A DNA stretch of 64,000 nt from Pseudomonadota bacterium (GTDB lineage: Bacteria; Pseudomonadota; Alphaproteobacteria; Dongiales; Dongiaceae), in NCBI GenBank assembly GCA_021792365.1, contig JAJYUT010000002.1, positions 764,313 through 828,312 of the forward strand. Reading direction: 5' to 3'. A model generated the notes under the pieces. That model did no database searches. It saw only the letters and a program-made list of their open reading frames with translations, and was not told the origin of the DNA. Positions 1-8,965 of the stretch are shown here, one piece after another. Each line of letters starts with the position of its first letter. Positions within the stretch are counted from its first letter, which is position 1. The position numbers and the translations under genes were made by a program.

Positions 1-556
1 GATCAGCGCCGAGCTCGCCGATATCAAGAGCAATTCGGCCCGGCGCTTGCGATGCATCACAATGCAGCAGGCCACCATTCTCATGCACAAGGTCGGCGGC
101 TTCGCGCACCGGCTGGATCACGCCGGTCTCGTTGTTCGCCAGCATGATGGAGACAAAAGCCGGCCGTCCCGTTTCGCGCAGTGCAATAGCCAGATCGTCG
201 ACATCGACCTGCCCATTGCGCTGCACGCGCAGGACGCGCGCACCTGCGAGCTGCGCCGGCTTCAGCACTGAATCGTGCTCTATGCCGGAGACGATCAGCG
301 GACGCTCGCCGCGGCCGGCCAAGGCCAGATTGTTGGCCTCGGTCCCGCCCGAGACGAAAATCACATTCTCCGGCGTGGCGCCCGCAAGCCGGGCGACCTG
401 GACACGGGCGCGGTCCACCAGCGCCCGCGCGGCGCGGCCGAAGCGATGGACCGACGATGGATTGCCGGCCATGCGCAAAGCCGCGTCCAGCGCCGCCTGT
501 GCCGCAGCACAGGACAGCGTGGTCGCGTTGGCATCCATGTAGATCGCGTTCGTCAT
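1..556 (-). CDS. Cysteine desulfurase (IscS/NifS type), N-terminal part, cut by window edge
   Basis: PLP enzyme that releases sulfur from cysteine for Fe-S cluster assembly. About 185 residues are visible from the ATG at 556; the gene continues past position 1. The protein begins MTNAIYMDANATT, the usual desulfurase start, followed by the cofactor-binding SGGTEANN at about 69-76, the conserved LANNETGV near 141, and HCDASQ near 166. The PLP-binding lysine and the catalytic cysteine loop lie outside the window, so activity cannot be confirmed. It begins 21 bases after the iscR stop on the same strand, so it is in the cysE-iscR operon. In alphaproteobacteria this position is commonly followed by suf genes, so either an iscS or a sufS-like name is possible; I give no symbol. 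Confidence 0.93.
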   Translation of the reverse strand, partial: MTNAIYMDANATTLSCAAAQAALDAALRMAGNPSSVHRFGRAARALVDRARVQVARLAGATPENVIFVSGGTEANNLALAGRGERPLIVSGIEHDSVLKPAQLAGARVLRVQRNGQVDVDDLAIALRETGRPAFVSIMLANNETGVIQPVREAADLVHENGGLLHCDASQAPGRIALDIGELGAD

Positions 557-577
557 CGCCCTCGGCTCAAATGTGGC

Positions 578-1105
578 TCATTCCGCTGCGACGGTCGTGC
601 GAACCGGCTCGTTGCCGGAGTCGTTGACGGGGGACGGCGGTGCGGCGCCATCGCCCTCCAGCGGCTCGCCGAGCTGCGACTTGCCAAGGACGCGCCGGTT
701 GACGACATCCGCCAGCGAAACCGAGCTCAGGAACAGGTGAATCTGGTGCGTCAGCTCCTCCCACAGATCGTGGGTGAGGCAACGGCTCTTGTCGCTCTGG
801 CAGCCCGATCCCGTATTCGGCTTGCAGCGCGTGGCGCGGATCGGCTCGTCCACTGCCATGATGGCGTCGGAGATCCGCGTATCCTCCGCGCTGCGGGCCA
901 GCAGGTAGCCGCCACCGGGGCCCCGCACGCTCTTCACCAGGCCATTGCGCCGCAGCTTGGCGAACAGCTGCTCCAGGTAAGAGAGCGAGATTTCCTGCCG
1001 CTGCGAAATATCCGCCAGGGCTACCGGGCGGCCATTGCTGTGCGACGCCAGATCAACCAGGGCCATCACCGCATATCGTCCTTTGGTGCTCAATCTCACG
1101 ACCAA
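578..1105 (-). CDS. iscR: Rrf2-family Fe-S cluster regulator IscR
   Basis: Transcription regulator that senses Fe-S status and represses Fe-S assembly genes in its cluster-bound form. The 175 residues open with the Rrf2 winged helix (MVVRLSTKGRYAVMALVDLA, then the SLSYLEQLFAKLRRNGLVKS recognition region and the wing RGPGGGY). Three cysteines, C94, C102 and C109, plus H112 match the cluster ligands of E. coli IscR (three Cys and one His), with slightly longer spacing between the cysteines. The tail after about residue 140 is low-complexity and acidic. It lies 30 bases after cysE and 21 before a desulfurase gene on the same strand. An IscR type 1 box upstream of cysE suggests autoregulation of the whole operon. 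Confidence 0.95.
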   Translation of the reverse strand: MVVRLSTKGRYAVMALVDLASHSNGRPVALADISQRQEISLSYLEQLFAKLRRNGLVKSVRGPGGGYLLARSAEDTRISDAIMAVDEPIRATRCKPNTGSGCQSDKSRCLTHDLWEELTHQIHLFLSSVSLADVVNRRVLGKSQLGEPLEGDGAAPPSPVNDSGNEPVRTTVAAE

Positions 1106-1135
1106 CCTCCATCACATTCCGGCTGAGCCCGGCGC

Positions 1136-1930
1136 CTATTCCGCCGCGAAATCAGACCGTCTCGCTTCATTGCTTTCCGCCCCTAGTCTCGTGTCGGCGC
1201 GGTTGTCGGCGCCGTTATCCGCATTTGGCCGGACCGCCTTGCCGTTCAGCTCGCCCTCCAGGAGAGCGACGCGTCCCTGCAACCGGTTGACCTGATCGAT
1301 GAGGCTCTCGATGGCGCGCGCGACCGGGTCGGGCAGAACCCCGTTCGGCAGGCCATAGGCCGCGAAATCGCCGGCATCGGCTCCGCGCGGCGCGGCGATC
1401 TTGGCCGGAATGCCGACCACCAGAGCGCCCGCGGGTACGTCGCTCACCACCACGGCGTTGGCGCCGACCTTGGCGCCCGCACCTACAGTGATGGCGCCCA
1501 GCACCTGCGCGCCCGCCCCCACGATCACGCGATCGCACAAGGTCGGGTGGCGCTTCGTGTTCTTCTGGGCTGCCGAATTGACCGAGGGCGAAGTCCCGCC
1601 CAGGGTGATGTCCTGATACATGGTGACGTCGTCGCCGATCTCGGCTGTCTCGCCAATCACCACCCCCATGCCGTGATCGATGAACAGCCGGCGGCCAATG
1701 GTCGCGCCCGGGTGGATCTCGATACCCGTGACCCAACGCGCGGCCTGGGAAACGAAGCGCCCCAGGACGCGCCAGCCCCGCAGCCACAGCCAATGGGACA
1801 GGCGGTGGGCCAGGACGGCGTGGAACCCGGGATAGGTCAGCACCACTTCCAGCCGCGAGCGAGCGGCGGGATCGCGGGCGATGATCGAATCGATGTCCTC
1901 AGCGAAATGCTTGAAATTCATGGCGGCCAT
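1136..1930 (-). CDS. cysE: Serine O-acetyltransferase CysE
   Basis: Transfers acetyl from acetyl-CoA to serine, giving O-acetylserine, the first step of cysteine synthesis. The 264 residues have a helical N-terminus and then a left-handed beta-helix of hexapeptide repeats from about residue 70 ([42 protein letters not shown]), the hallmark of the family. The C-terminal tail after about 200 is long, charged and probably disordered. This shorter form is the EpsC/NifP type. It is the first gene of an operon with iscR and a cysteine desulfurase, so cysteine production is placed under the same control as its use as a sulfur donor. The start at 1930 follows the IscR box by 29 bases. Confidence 0.95.
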   Translation of the reverse strand: MAAMNFKHFAEDIDSIIARDPAARSRLEVVLTYPGFHAVLAHRLSHWLWLRGWRVLGRFVSQAARWVTGIEIHPGATIGRRLFIDHGMGVVIGETAEIGDDVTMYQDITLGGTSPSVNSAAQKNTKRHPTLCDRVIVGAGAQVLGAITVGAGAKVGANAVVVSDVPAGALVVGIPAKIAAPRGADAGDFAAYGLPNGVLPDPVARAIESLIDQVNRLQGRVALLEGELNGKAVRPNADNGADNRADTRLGAESNEARRSDFAAE

Positions 1931-1959
1931 CGTGTTTACTACCGCGCCGCCGCCCTTAA

Positions 1960-1976
1960 TTGACTGGGTTAGTCAA
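1960..1976 (-). promoter_or_regulatory. IscR type 1 operator upstream of cysE-iscR
   Basis: A perfect inverted repeat, TTGACTaacccAGTCAA read on the minus strand, lies between the cysE promoter and its start codon. It matches the core YGACT-N5-AGTCR of the E. coli IscR type 1 consensus. The regulator itself is the second gene of the operon, so negative autoregulation is likely. Confidence 0.75.
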
Positions 1977-2017
1977 CTTTCGCGGCGCAAGTCGCGGTAA
2001 AGAGCGCTCTCGCAGTC

Positions 2018-2046
2018 GATATAGTATGTCCCACTACCTCAGTCAA
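2018..2046 (-). promoter_or_regulatory. Probable sigma-70 promoter of the cysE-iscR operon with a second, imperfect IscR box
   Basis: On the minus strand a -35 TTGACT (2041-2046) is followed after 16-17 bases by CTATAT/TATATC (2018-2024). The -35 is itself the left half of a degenerate IscR-like box (2030-2046, TTGACTgaggtAGTGGG), so a regulator bound here would cover the polymerase site. Transcription would start near 2010, about 80 bases before cysE. Confidence 0.5.
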
Positions 2047-2131
2047 GTTTTTGCCCGGCAAACCACGTTTCGGGCATGTAAAATAACCATGTGCCGCACT
2101 CGGATAAGCGGCCTTTCCGGAGCTCCCCTCC

Positions 2132-2800
2132 ATGCCTGAAGTGATCATGAACGGCCCGGAAGGCCGGCTGGAAGGGCGCTATAACCAGAACGCCGAGCCG
2201 AATTCCCCGATCGCCCTGCTGCTGCACCCCCACCCGCAACATGGCGGGACCATGAACAACAAGGTGGTCTACCAGCTGTACCAGTGCTTCCAGCGGAAGG
2301 GATTTTCGGTCCTGCGCTTCAATTTCCGAGGGGTCGGCCGCTCCCAGGGCAAGTTCGACCGCGGCGAAGGGGAACTGAGCGACGCCGCCGCGGCGCTGGA
2401 CTGGCTGCAGACCTGGAACCCCAACGCGCCGCAATGCTGGATCGCCGGCTTCTCGTTCGGCGCCTGGATCGGCATGCAACTCCTGATGCGCCGGCCGGAG
2501 ATCAGCGGCTTCATCTCGGTTTCGCCGCCCGCCAACATCTATGACTTCAGCTTCCTCGCGCCCTGCCCCTCGTCCGGCCTGGTGGTCCAGGGCGACCAGG
2601 ATACCGTGGTGCCGCAGGATGCCGTCGCCAAGCTGGTGACGAAGCTTAGCCATCAGCGGGGAATCAAGATCACCTATCAGATCATCCCCGGCGCGACGCA
2701 TTTCTACACCGAGCATCTCGACCAGCTCAGCAAGACCGTAGACGACTACCTGACCACGGCCATTCCCGAGACCGCCGCAAAGCTCCGCGCCTCGCGCTAG
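2132..2800 (+). CDS. Alpha/beta hydrolase of the COG2945 type
   Basis: Small cytoplasmic serine hydrolase of 222 residues; substrate unknown. The family signature HPHPQHGGTMNNKVV is at 32-46. The nucleophile elbow GFSFG gives Ser108, an acid is likely at D155 or D157 (VVQGDQDTVVP), and the catalytic histidine is His190 (GATHFY). There is no signal peptide or membrane segment. The ATG at 2132 follows CCGGAGCTCCCC, a reasonable ribosome site. The gene is convergent with the VOC gene that follows; the two stop codons overlap on the palindrome CTAG at 2797-2800. Members of this family are often annotated as putative esterases without known substrates. Confidence 0.9.
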   Translation: MPEVIMNGPEGRLEGRYNQNAEPNSPIALLLHPHPQHGGTMNNKVVYQLYQCFQRKGFSVLRFNFRGVGRSQGKFDRGEGELSDAAAALDWLQTWNPNAPQCWIAGFSFGAWIGMQLLMRRPEISGFISVSPPANIYDFSFLAPCPSSGLVVQGDQDTVVPQDAVAKLVTKLSHQRGIKITYQIIPGATHFYTEHLDQLSKTVDDYLTTAIPETAAKLRASR

Positions 2801-3195
2801 CCGGTTGCCGCCGTAGGCTCGCCACTGCCGTAGGGCCGCGTGATGATCTCCAGCAGATGCCCGTTAGGGTCGTCGAAATAGACGCCGCGCCCGCCGTCGC
2901 CGCGGTTGATCTCCCCGCGCCGCCGCCGACCGGGATCGGCCCAGTATGGCAGGCCACGCGCGCGGATGCGCCCGAAGATCTCGTCGAACTCCGCCTCGCT
3001 CACCAGGAACGCGTAGTGCTGCGAGGCGACCTTGCCATCCGTCTCCAGGACATCGAGCGACGTGTCGCCCACCTGCACCACGGCGAAGGGGCCGAAATGC
3101 GTCGCCGCCGGGAGACCCAGGACTTCCGTTAGGAACCGCGCGGAGGCGTCCCGGTCATGCGCGGCGACGATGGTGTGATTCAGCCGGACGGCCAT
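2797..3195 (-). CDS. VOC-superfamily (glyoxalase/bleomycin-resistance-like) protein
   Basis: A 132-residue protein with the paired beta-alpha-beta-beta-beta modules of the vicinal-oxygen-chelate fold: N-terminal RLNHTIVAAHDRDASARFL and C-terminal GVYFDDPNGHLLEIITRPY. Likely metal ligands are the first-strand histidine (LNHTIV), the mid-protein QHYAF histidine and the C-terminal glutamate (LLEII). The start at 3195 was chosen because AGGAGG lies ten bases upstream and because the family motif begins at once; an upstream in-frame ATG at 3261 adds 22 residues with no family resemblance. Substrate is unknown; lyase, dioxygenase or binding roles are all possible. Confidence 0.88.
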   Translation of the reverse strand: MAVRLNHTIVAAHDRDASARFLTEVLGLPAATHFGPFAVVQVGDTSLDVLETDGKVASQHYAFLVSEAEFDEIFGRIRARGLPYWADPGRRRRGEINRGDGGRGVYFDDPNGHLLEIITRPYGSGEPTAATG

Positions 3196-3268
3196 GAGGC
3201 ATGGTCCTCCTCTGGCAAGCGCTCTCGACTCTATAGCTAGAGCGCACGCTCGTCGTTGCAAGGAGGCG

Positions 3269-4366
3269 CTAGGCCCGGTGCAGCCTGCCGCCCGGCATCG
3301 GCTTCGGCACGCCGGTGGTGCCGGGGAAGCTCAGTGGCAGGCCGCGCAGCGACCGCACCGCCATGAAGGCGAAGGCCTGCGCCTCCAGCGCATCGCCGTT
3401 CCACCCGACCTCGTCGGCCGCGCGCACCGGGCAGCGCAGCAGCGCCCGCAACGCTCGCATGATCGCGGGATTGTGCCGCCCGCCGCCGCAGACCAGCCAC
3501 TCCCGCGGCGCTTCCGGGAACTGGCGCAGGGATTCGGCCACCGACCAGGCGGTAAAGGCGACCAGGGTCGCGGCGCCCTCGGCCGGGCCGAGGCCGCCCA
3601 GCGCCGCATCGGCGAGCGCCTTGAAGTCCTGGCGGTCGAGCGATTTCGGCGCCGGCAGCGCGAAATAGGGATCGGATTTCAGTTTCGCCAGCGCGGCGCT
3701 GGAGGCTTGCCCGCTTGCCGCCAGCGCGCCGCCGACATCGACTGGCTTGCCCGTGTGACGCAGCGCCCAATCGTCCAGCAGCGCATTGGCCGGGCCGGTG
3801 TCGAAGGCCAGCAACGCACCATCCTCGCTGATCCAGGTCACGTTGCCGACGCCGCCGAGATTGAGCACGGCGAGCGGCTTCGGGAAACCCTGCGCGCGCG
3901 CAAGGTGATAGACCGGCGCCAGCGGCGCGCCTTGCCCGCCCGCCTGCACATCGGCGCTGCGGAAGTCGTTCACCACGTCGATGCCAGTGAGCTTGGCCAG
4001 CAAGCCGCCGTCGCCGATCTGCACGGTCTGGCGACGGGCCGGCGCATGGTGGATGGTCTGGCCGTGGAACCCGACGATCGCGATCTCGGACTTTTCTCGC
4101 TTGGCGAGACTCAGAAGCTGCCGCACCGCTTCGGCATGGCGCTCCGTCAACTCGCGCTCGACGGCGGCGACCGGCCCCTTGCCGCCGAAGCAGGACTGCA
4201 CCCGCGCGCGGAATGCGCCATCATAGGGCAGCGTGAGCGTCGGTCCGAAATCGTCGATCGATGAGCCATCGGTATGGATCAGGGCGGCGTCGACGCCGTC
4301 GCACGAGGTGCCGCTCATCATGCCAATTGCCCACACCGCACCCTCTCCTTTTGCCTGCGACTCCAT
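3269..4366 (-). CDS. anmK: Anhydro-N-acetylmuramic acid kinase AnmK
   Basis: Phosphorylates and opens 1,6-anhydro-MurNAc during recycling of peptidoglycan fragments, giving MurNAc-6-phosphate. The N-terminal phosphate loop [13 protein letters not shown] (14-26), the [11 protein letters not shown] stretch near 98-108, [11 protein letters not shown] in the middle and [13 protein letters not shown] in the C-terminal half are all diagnostic. The 365-residue length is normal. The start is uncertain: ATG at 4366, or a GTG at 4336 that follows GGAGAGG and would begin directly with the family's usual [10 protein letters not shown]. It is divergent from tyrS with 87 bases between the ATG codons. Confidence 0.95.
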   Translation of the reverse strand: MESQAKGEGAVWAIGMMSGTSCDGVDAALIHTDGSSIDDFGPTLTLPYDGAFRARVQSCFGGKGPVAAVERELTERHAEAVRQLLSLAKREKSEIAIVGFHGQTIHHAPARRQTVQIGDGGLLAKLTGIDVVNDFRSADVQAGGQGAPLAPVYHLARAQGFPKPLAVLNLGGVGNVTWISEDGALLAFDTGPANALLDDWALRHTGKPVDVGGALAASGQASSAALAKLKSDPYFALPAPKSLDRQDFKALADAALGGLGPAEGAATLVAFTAWSVAESLRQFPEAPREWLVCGGGRHNPAIMRALRALLRCPVRAADEVGWNGDALEAQAFAFMAVRSLRGLPLSFPGTTGVPKPMPGGRLHRA

Positions 4367-4453
4367 GGAATCCCGCCGGTTTACGCCCTTCCCGCCGATG
4401 TGTTACATCACCGCCCACCGAAAGCAAAGCCGCCGGAAACCCTCATCACAGCC

Positions 4454-5710
4454 ATGTCCACGCCCAAATCCGAATTCCTGAAAGTCATCCTGGAGCGGGG
4501 CTACCTCCATCAATGCACCGACTGGGAAGGCCTCGATGCCTTGATGGCGAAGCAGTCCATCTCGGCCTATATCGGGTTCGACGCGACCGCGGATAGCCTG
4601 CATGTCGGCAGCATGGTGCAGATCATGCTGCTGCGTCGCTTGCAGCAGACCGGCCATCGCCCGATTGCCCTGATGGGCGGCGGGACGACCAAGATCGGCG
4701 ACCCCTCCGGCCGCGACGAGAGCCGCCGGCTGATGACGGCCGACGACATCAACCGCAACCTCGAAAGCATCAAGCAGAGCTTCACGGGATACCTGAAGTT
4801 CGGCAGCGGCAAGACCGACGCGGTCGTCGTCAACAATGCCGATTGGCTGGACAAGCTGAACTACATCGAGTTCCTGCGCGACTACGGCCGGCATTTCTCG
4901 GTCAACCGCATGCTGACATTCGATTCCGTGAAGCTGCGCCTCGACCGCGAGCAGCCCCTCAGCTTCCTCGAGTTCAACTACATGATCCTCCAGGCCTATG
5001 ATTTCCTGGAGCTGGCGCGCCGGCAGGATTGCCGGCTGCAGATGGGCGGCTCCGACCAGTGGGGCAACATCGTCAACGGCACGGAGCTTGGCCGCCGCGT
5101 CGACAATCGCGAATTGTTCGGCCTGACGGCGCCGCTCATCACCACCGCGTCCGGGGCCAAGATGGGCAAGACTGCGGCGGGCGCGGTGTGGCTGAGCCCC
5201 AACCGCCTCAGCCCGTACGATTACTGGCAATACTGGCGCAACGTCGAGGACGCCGATGTCGGCCGCTTCCTGCGGCTGTTCACAGACCTGCCGCTGGACG
5301 AGATCGCGCGGCTCGAGCAGTTGCAGGGCTCGGAGATCAATGACGCCAAGATCATCCTCGCGAACGAGGCGACCACGCTGTGCCACGGCGCCGCCGCCGC
5401 ACGCAATGCGGCCGAGACGGCGCGGCGCACCTTCATCGAGGGTGGCCTCGGACAGGACCTGCCGGTGCTGGAGATCGAGAGTGCCGAGCTCGCGGCCGGC
5501 ATCGCCGCCTATGAGCTACTGCGGCGTGCCGGCCTCGTTGCCAGCAATGGCGAAGCGCGCCGCCTGATCAAGGGCGGCGGGGCACGTCTGAACGATGCGG
5601 TGATCGAGGACGAGAACCGCAAGGTGACGGCGGCCGACCTCGATTCCAGCGGCGTGGTGAAGCTGTCTTTCGGCAAGAAGAAGCACGCGGTCGTCCGCGC
5701 GAAATCGTAA
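4454..5710 (+). CDS. tyrS: Tyrosyl-tRNA synthetase
   Basis: Charges tRNA-Tyr with tyrosine. The 418 residues hold a class I catalytic core with HVGS (50-53, the HIGH motif), GGSDQWGNI (198-206, tyrosine/tRNA pocket) and KMGKT (236-240, the KMSKS loop), and a C-terminal S4 RNA-binding domain from about 350 ([22 protein letters not shown] cut short here). The start at 4454 gives the standard N-terminus MSTPKSEFL; the reading frame is open further upstream but that part overlaps anmK and has no family similarity. A weak promoter, TTTACG then TTACAT with 17 bases between, may lie at 4379-4407. Confidence 0.97.
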   Translation: MSTPKSEFLKVILERGYLHQCTDWEGLDALMAKQSISAYIGFDATADSLHVGSMVQIMLLRRLQQTGHRPIALMGGGTTKIGDPSGRDESRRLMTADDINRNLESIKQSFTGYLKFGSGKTDAVVVNNADWLDKLNYIEFLRDYGRHFSVNRMLTFDSVKLRLDREQPLSFLEFNYMILQAYDFLELARRQDCRLQMGGSDQWGNIVNGTELGRRVDNRELFGLTAPLITTASGAKMGKTAAGAVWLSPNRLSPYDYWQYWRNVEDADVGRFLRLFTDLPLDEIARLEQLQGSEINDAKIILANEATTLCHGAAAARNAAETARRTFIEGGLGQDLPVLEIESAELAAGIAAYELLRRAGLVASNGEARRLIKGGGARLNDAVIEDENRKVTAADLDSSGVVKLSFGKKKHAVVRAKS

Positions 5711-5714
5711 GCCG

Positions 5715-8700
5715 CTATTTGTGACTGCCGCTCGGGATCTTGGGCGGGGTGTAGGTGCCGTCCCCCTCGTCGATATCCTGGGTGAAGATGTCGCGCAGGA
5801 AGCCGGGCGCGAGCGCCGACCACGGATTCACATCGATCTTCGGCTCCGGCAGATCTCCGCTGATCTTGTAGGTCGCGGAGAACAGGCCCTCGCCTGGTCC
5901 GCCTTGGATGATGTTACCCAGGATCGGGATGTTCCCCAGGATGCTGTTGAGCGCATAGGCCGGCACGATCACGCCTTCCAGGTCGATCTTCTGCCGGTCG
6001 AGATCGATCGTGCCGCTGGAGGTCAGGCCGATGGAAGGTCCCGCGCTGCGGAACCGGCGGACCTCTATCGTGCCCATGGTCTTGGTGAAACGCGCGCTCG
6101 CGCCATCGAAATAGAAACCTTCGCCGGTCAGTACGTCTACCAATCCGGTCAGCGCCGCGACCGACAGGAAGCGCACGAAGAACGGCGTATCGAGCAGCCG
6201 GAACGAGCTTGACTCGAGCCGCCCGCGCAGCGGCCGCCGCGGCTCGTCATCCTTCACCCGGCCGGTGATCTTGAGCGTACCGCCCTTGATGGAATCAAAG
6301 ATGTCGAGCGCGCGCAGCGCGGCGCCGGCATCGGTGGTCTCGGCTGTCAGGCGATGCTCGCCGGGCTCTCCTGGACGATAGCTCAGGGTGAGCGGCGCGC
6401 CGCCCTCCAGGGTCGCCGAGACATCGATCACGTCCCACCACATCGGGTCGTGGTAGAGCTCGACCTTCACATTGTGCAGCAACCGGCCGTCGCCGACTCG
6501 CACGGCGTTCAGGGACGGCGCGAGCAGACGGAACGGCCGCTGCGGCTCGTTCTCCTCGCGCGCGAGAATGTCGTCGTCCTTCACCGGCGCGTCGTTTTCC
6601 ATCCACGGCTCGACATCGACATCCCCGCCGCCGATCCCGATCTCGATCAGCTCGCCCTTGAACGCCACGCCGACATTGCTGAGGTTGTTCCGGCCATATT
6701 TCAGGCTCGGCATCGTCACCATCCTGGGCTTGCCGTCCTTGTCGAAGTCGATTCTGCCGGCGGCCTTGAGATCGCCGGCCGCCACGTCGAACAACGGGAT
6801 GCCCTGGATGCGCTGGTTCCGCATCTCGACCCCGAGCTTGCCGCGACCCGGCACGCCGGCCGCCTTGGACCATTTCGCGAACTCGAAGGCCAGCGCAGAC
6901 TGGGTAAGGTCGAAGGAGGCATCGATGCGGCCGCGGCCGCCGGCATAACTGATATAGGTCAGGTCGGTGAGGCTTGGCCCGTCGAAGAACGGCCGCGTCT
7001 CGTAGCCGAAGGCGGCGCGCTGCTGCGCGTTGACGGTGCCGATGGCGCGGATCTGCTGCTCGAACGGCGCGTCATCGTAGAAGTTCTCGAGCCATTGCAG
7101 ATCGAGCGGGATGCCGCCGAACTTCAGCGGCCCGCTGATGCGCATGCCGTTCTGGGTCAGCGCCAGTTCGAGATTGCCCTCGGTCACGTCCTGCTCGAAC
7201 ATCGCCTGCTTCAGGCCGACATTGCTCATCCCGGCGGTGACCCCGATCTCCACCATGGCGAAGGTGAGTTCCTTCTTGGCCGGGAAATCGAACTGGAGAT
7301 GGGTCGCGACATCGCCGGAAGCGTCCGCCGGTTTCAGGCCGAGCTTGGAGGTGTAGCCGAGGCGCTCGTGATCCAGGAGCGCCAGCGCATCCCGCATCGG
7401 GCTGGCGAGGTCGCCGCCGACCTTGATGAATTGGTCGTCCTGGTCCAGGCCTGTGATCAGCAGGTCGCCCTGTCGGATCTTGATCCTGCCGACCTCGCCT
7501 GCCTCGATCTTCGCCGCGAATTGCGTGGCATCGAAGGTCGCGGTCACCGCGCCATGCTCGATCGGCGGCATCGGGCGCAGGTAATGGACCGTCAGGTCGC
7601 GCGCCTTGAACGTCCCGGCCAGCTCTTCCAGCACGGCCGAGGCCTGGCCCGCGGGAAACCGGATCTTCGTGCGGGCGTCGAGCGCCTCCACGACTCCGCT
7701 GGTGACATTGGGGATCAGCCAGCCGCGCGCACCGGAGGCGGCTGTCTCCGGCCACCAGCCATCCGCCTTCTGCCAGTCGATGCCCGTCCCTTTCAGCGTC
7801 GCAGTTAGAACCGGCGCGCCATCATCCGTCGCGCGTCCGCGCAGGAACCCGTTGCCTTGTCCGCTGAGCACGAAGGTCGGACCATCGAGGTCGATCTCCA
7901 TGCTGTCGAGCGAGATCAGGTCCTGGTCGGGATCGACCTGCCCCTTCGCCGCAAGCGTCTTGACCGGCAGCGGCGCCTTCATGAGGTCAGGCAGGGTGAT
8001 CTCGCCATTGCTGCCGAACATGGCGAATTCCGTGACGCCGACCTCGCCTTCCAGCGAAATGGAAGTCTGCGCCTCGCCCTCCAGGAAGAGTTTGGCGTTG
8101 CCGAGGGCCGCGAGGCCCGTTTCGAGCAGGCCGATCGACGGCGCGGCGAAGCGCTGCAAGCGGGCGTCCACCGCGAACCGGTCCCCGCCCGACGGCAGGA
8201 ACACGCTGCCGCTCAGCCGCGCGGGGTCTCCGAATTGCGGGACGCTGAAGCGGAACGAGCCGGCAAGACCGCGCTCGCCGCGCGCCAGATTGAGATCCAG
8301 GTTCTCCGCCCTCCACACATTGCCGGCATGGCGGTCGTCAATGTTGAGCGCGCCCGAATAGATCGCCGCTTCGGTGAGGTAACCCGTGCGCTTGTCCGGA
8401 TCGGGCGCCGCCAGCAGCTCGCGCAGCAGCGCGCCGATGAGATCGGCCTGCGATGCGCTCACATCGGCACCCGCTTCGGGCGGCGCGTTGGAGATCAGCT
8501 TGTCGCCGAACTGGAAATCGCCGTCCTCGTTGCGGCGGAGCGTGAGCTCGGGCCGGAACAGCTCGATGCGCGAGGGCGCCACCAGCCCCCGGAGCAGCGC
8601 GCCGCCGCTCAGGCCGAAGCCGAGCTCGGGGACCGAGGCCAGATCCCGGCCCGCGGAATCCTGGATCCGGACCCCGACCCCGCGGATATCCACCGTGCGC

Positions 8701-8915
8701 TCCCACCCCGCCCACGCCAGCACTGTATCCTGGATGACGAACTGGAAATCGGCTCCGGGCTGGTTCAGCGCCTCCTCGACATAGGGCTTCAGGAAGCTGA
8801 GATGGATCGGTCCCTCATAGGCCAGCCGGTAGGCGATGAATCCCGCGATCACCGCGATGCCGGCCAGCACGGCGCCGAGCACCTCCAGCGCGATCTTGCT
8901 GACGCGCACGATCAT
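5715..8915 (-). CDS. Large AsmA/YhdP-like envelope protein (DUF3971 type)
   Basis: A 1066-residue protein with one N-terminal membrane segment (about 8-30, LEVLGAVLAGIAVIAGFIAY) followed by a long, beta-rich periplasmic body. The repeated alternation of short beta strands and the C-terminal part (about 880-1030; TIEVRRFRSAGPSIGLTSSG, then DLDRQKIDLEGVIVPAYALN) are typical of the AsmA-like/YhdP group, which in E. coli includes proteins moving phospholipids between the membranes. The start at 8915 puts the membrane anchor at the beginning; an upstream ATG at 9032 would overlap glnE. It ends five bases after tyrS, convergently, and is divergent from glnE. Function here is inferred from the family only. 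Confidence 0.82.
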   Translation of the reverse strand: MIVRVSKIALEVLGAVLAGIAVIAGFIAYRLAYEGPIHLSFLKPYVEEALNQPGADFQFVIQDTVLAWAGWERTVDIRGVGVRIQDSAGRDLASVPELGFGLSGGALLRGLVAPSRIELFRPELTLRRNEDGDFQFGDKLISNAPPEAGADVSASQADLIGALLRELLAAPDPDKRTGYLTEAAIYSGALNIDDRHAGNVWRAENLDLNLARGERGLAGSFRFSVPQFGDPARLSGSVFLPSGGDRFAVDARLQRFAAPSIGLLETGLAALGNAKLFLEGEAQTSISLEGEVGVTEFAMFGSNGEITLPDLMKAPLPVKTLAAKGQVDPDQDLISLDSMEIDLDGPTFVLSGQGNGFLRGRATDDGAPVLTATLKGTGIDWQKADGWWPETAASGARGWLIPNVTSGVVEALDARTKIRFPAGQASAVLEELAGTFKARDLTVHYLRPMPPIEHGAVTATFDATQFAAKIEAGEVGRIKIRQGDLLITGLDQDDQFIKVGGDLASPMRDALALLDHERLGYTSKLGLKPADASGDVATHLQFDFPAKKELTFAMVEIGVTAGMSNVGLKQAMFEQDVTEGNLELALTQNGMRISGPLKFGGIPLDLQWLENFYDDAPFEQQIRAIGTVNAQQRAAFGYETRPFFDGPSLTDLTYISYAGGRGRIDASFDLTQSALAFEFAKWSKAAGVPGRGKLGVEMRNQRIQGIPLFDVAAGDLKAAGRIDFDKDGKPRMVTMPSLKYGRNNLSNVGVAFKGELIEIGIGGGDVDVEPWMENDAPVKDDDILAREENEPQRPFRLLAPSLNAVRVGDGRLLHNVKVELYHDPMWWDVIDVSATLEGGAPLTLSYRPGEPGEHRLTAETTDAGAALRALDIFDSIKGGTLKITGRVKDDEPRRPLRGRLESSSFRLLDTPFFVRFLSVAALTGLVDVLTGEGFYFDGASARFTKTMGTIEVRRFRSAGPSIGLTSSGTIDLDRQKIDLEGVIVPAYALNSILGNIPILGNIIQGGPGEGLFSATYKISGDLPEPKIDVNPWSALAPGFLRDIFTQDIDEGDGTYTPPKIPSGSHK

Positions 8916-8965
8916 CGCGCGCCTCGCGGTCGAGGCCGGGCGCTCGGCTTGACCACCGCCGCCGC

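Noticed and set aside
6354-7808. A 484-codon open frame antisense to the AsmA-like gene
   Set aside because: Shadow frame; the AsmA-like protein has the membrane anchor and family features.
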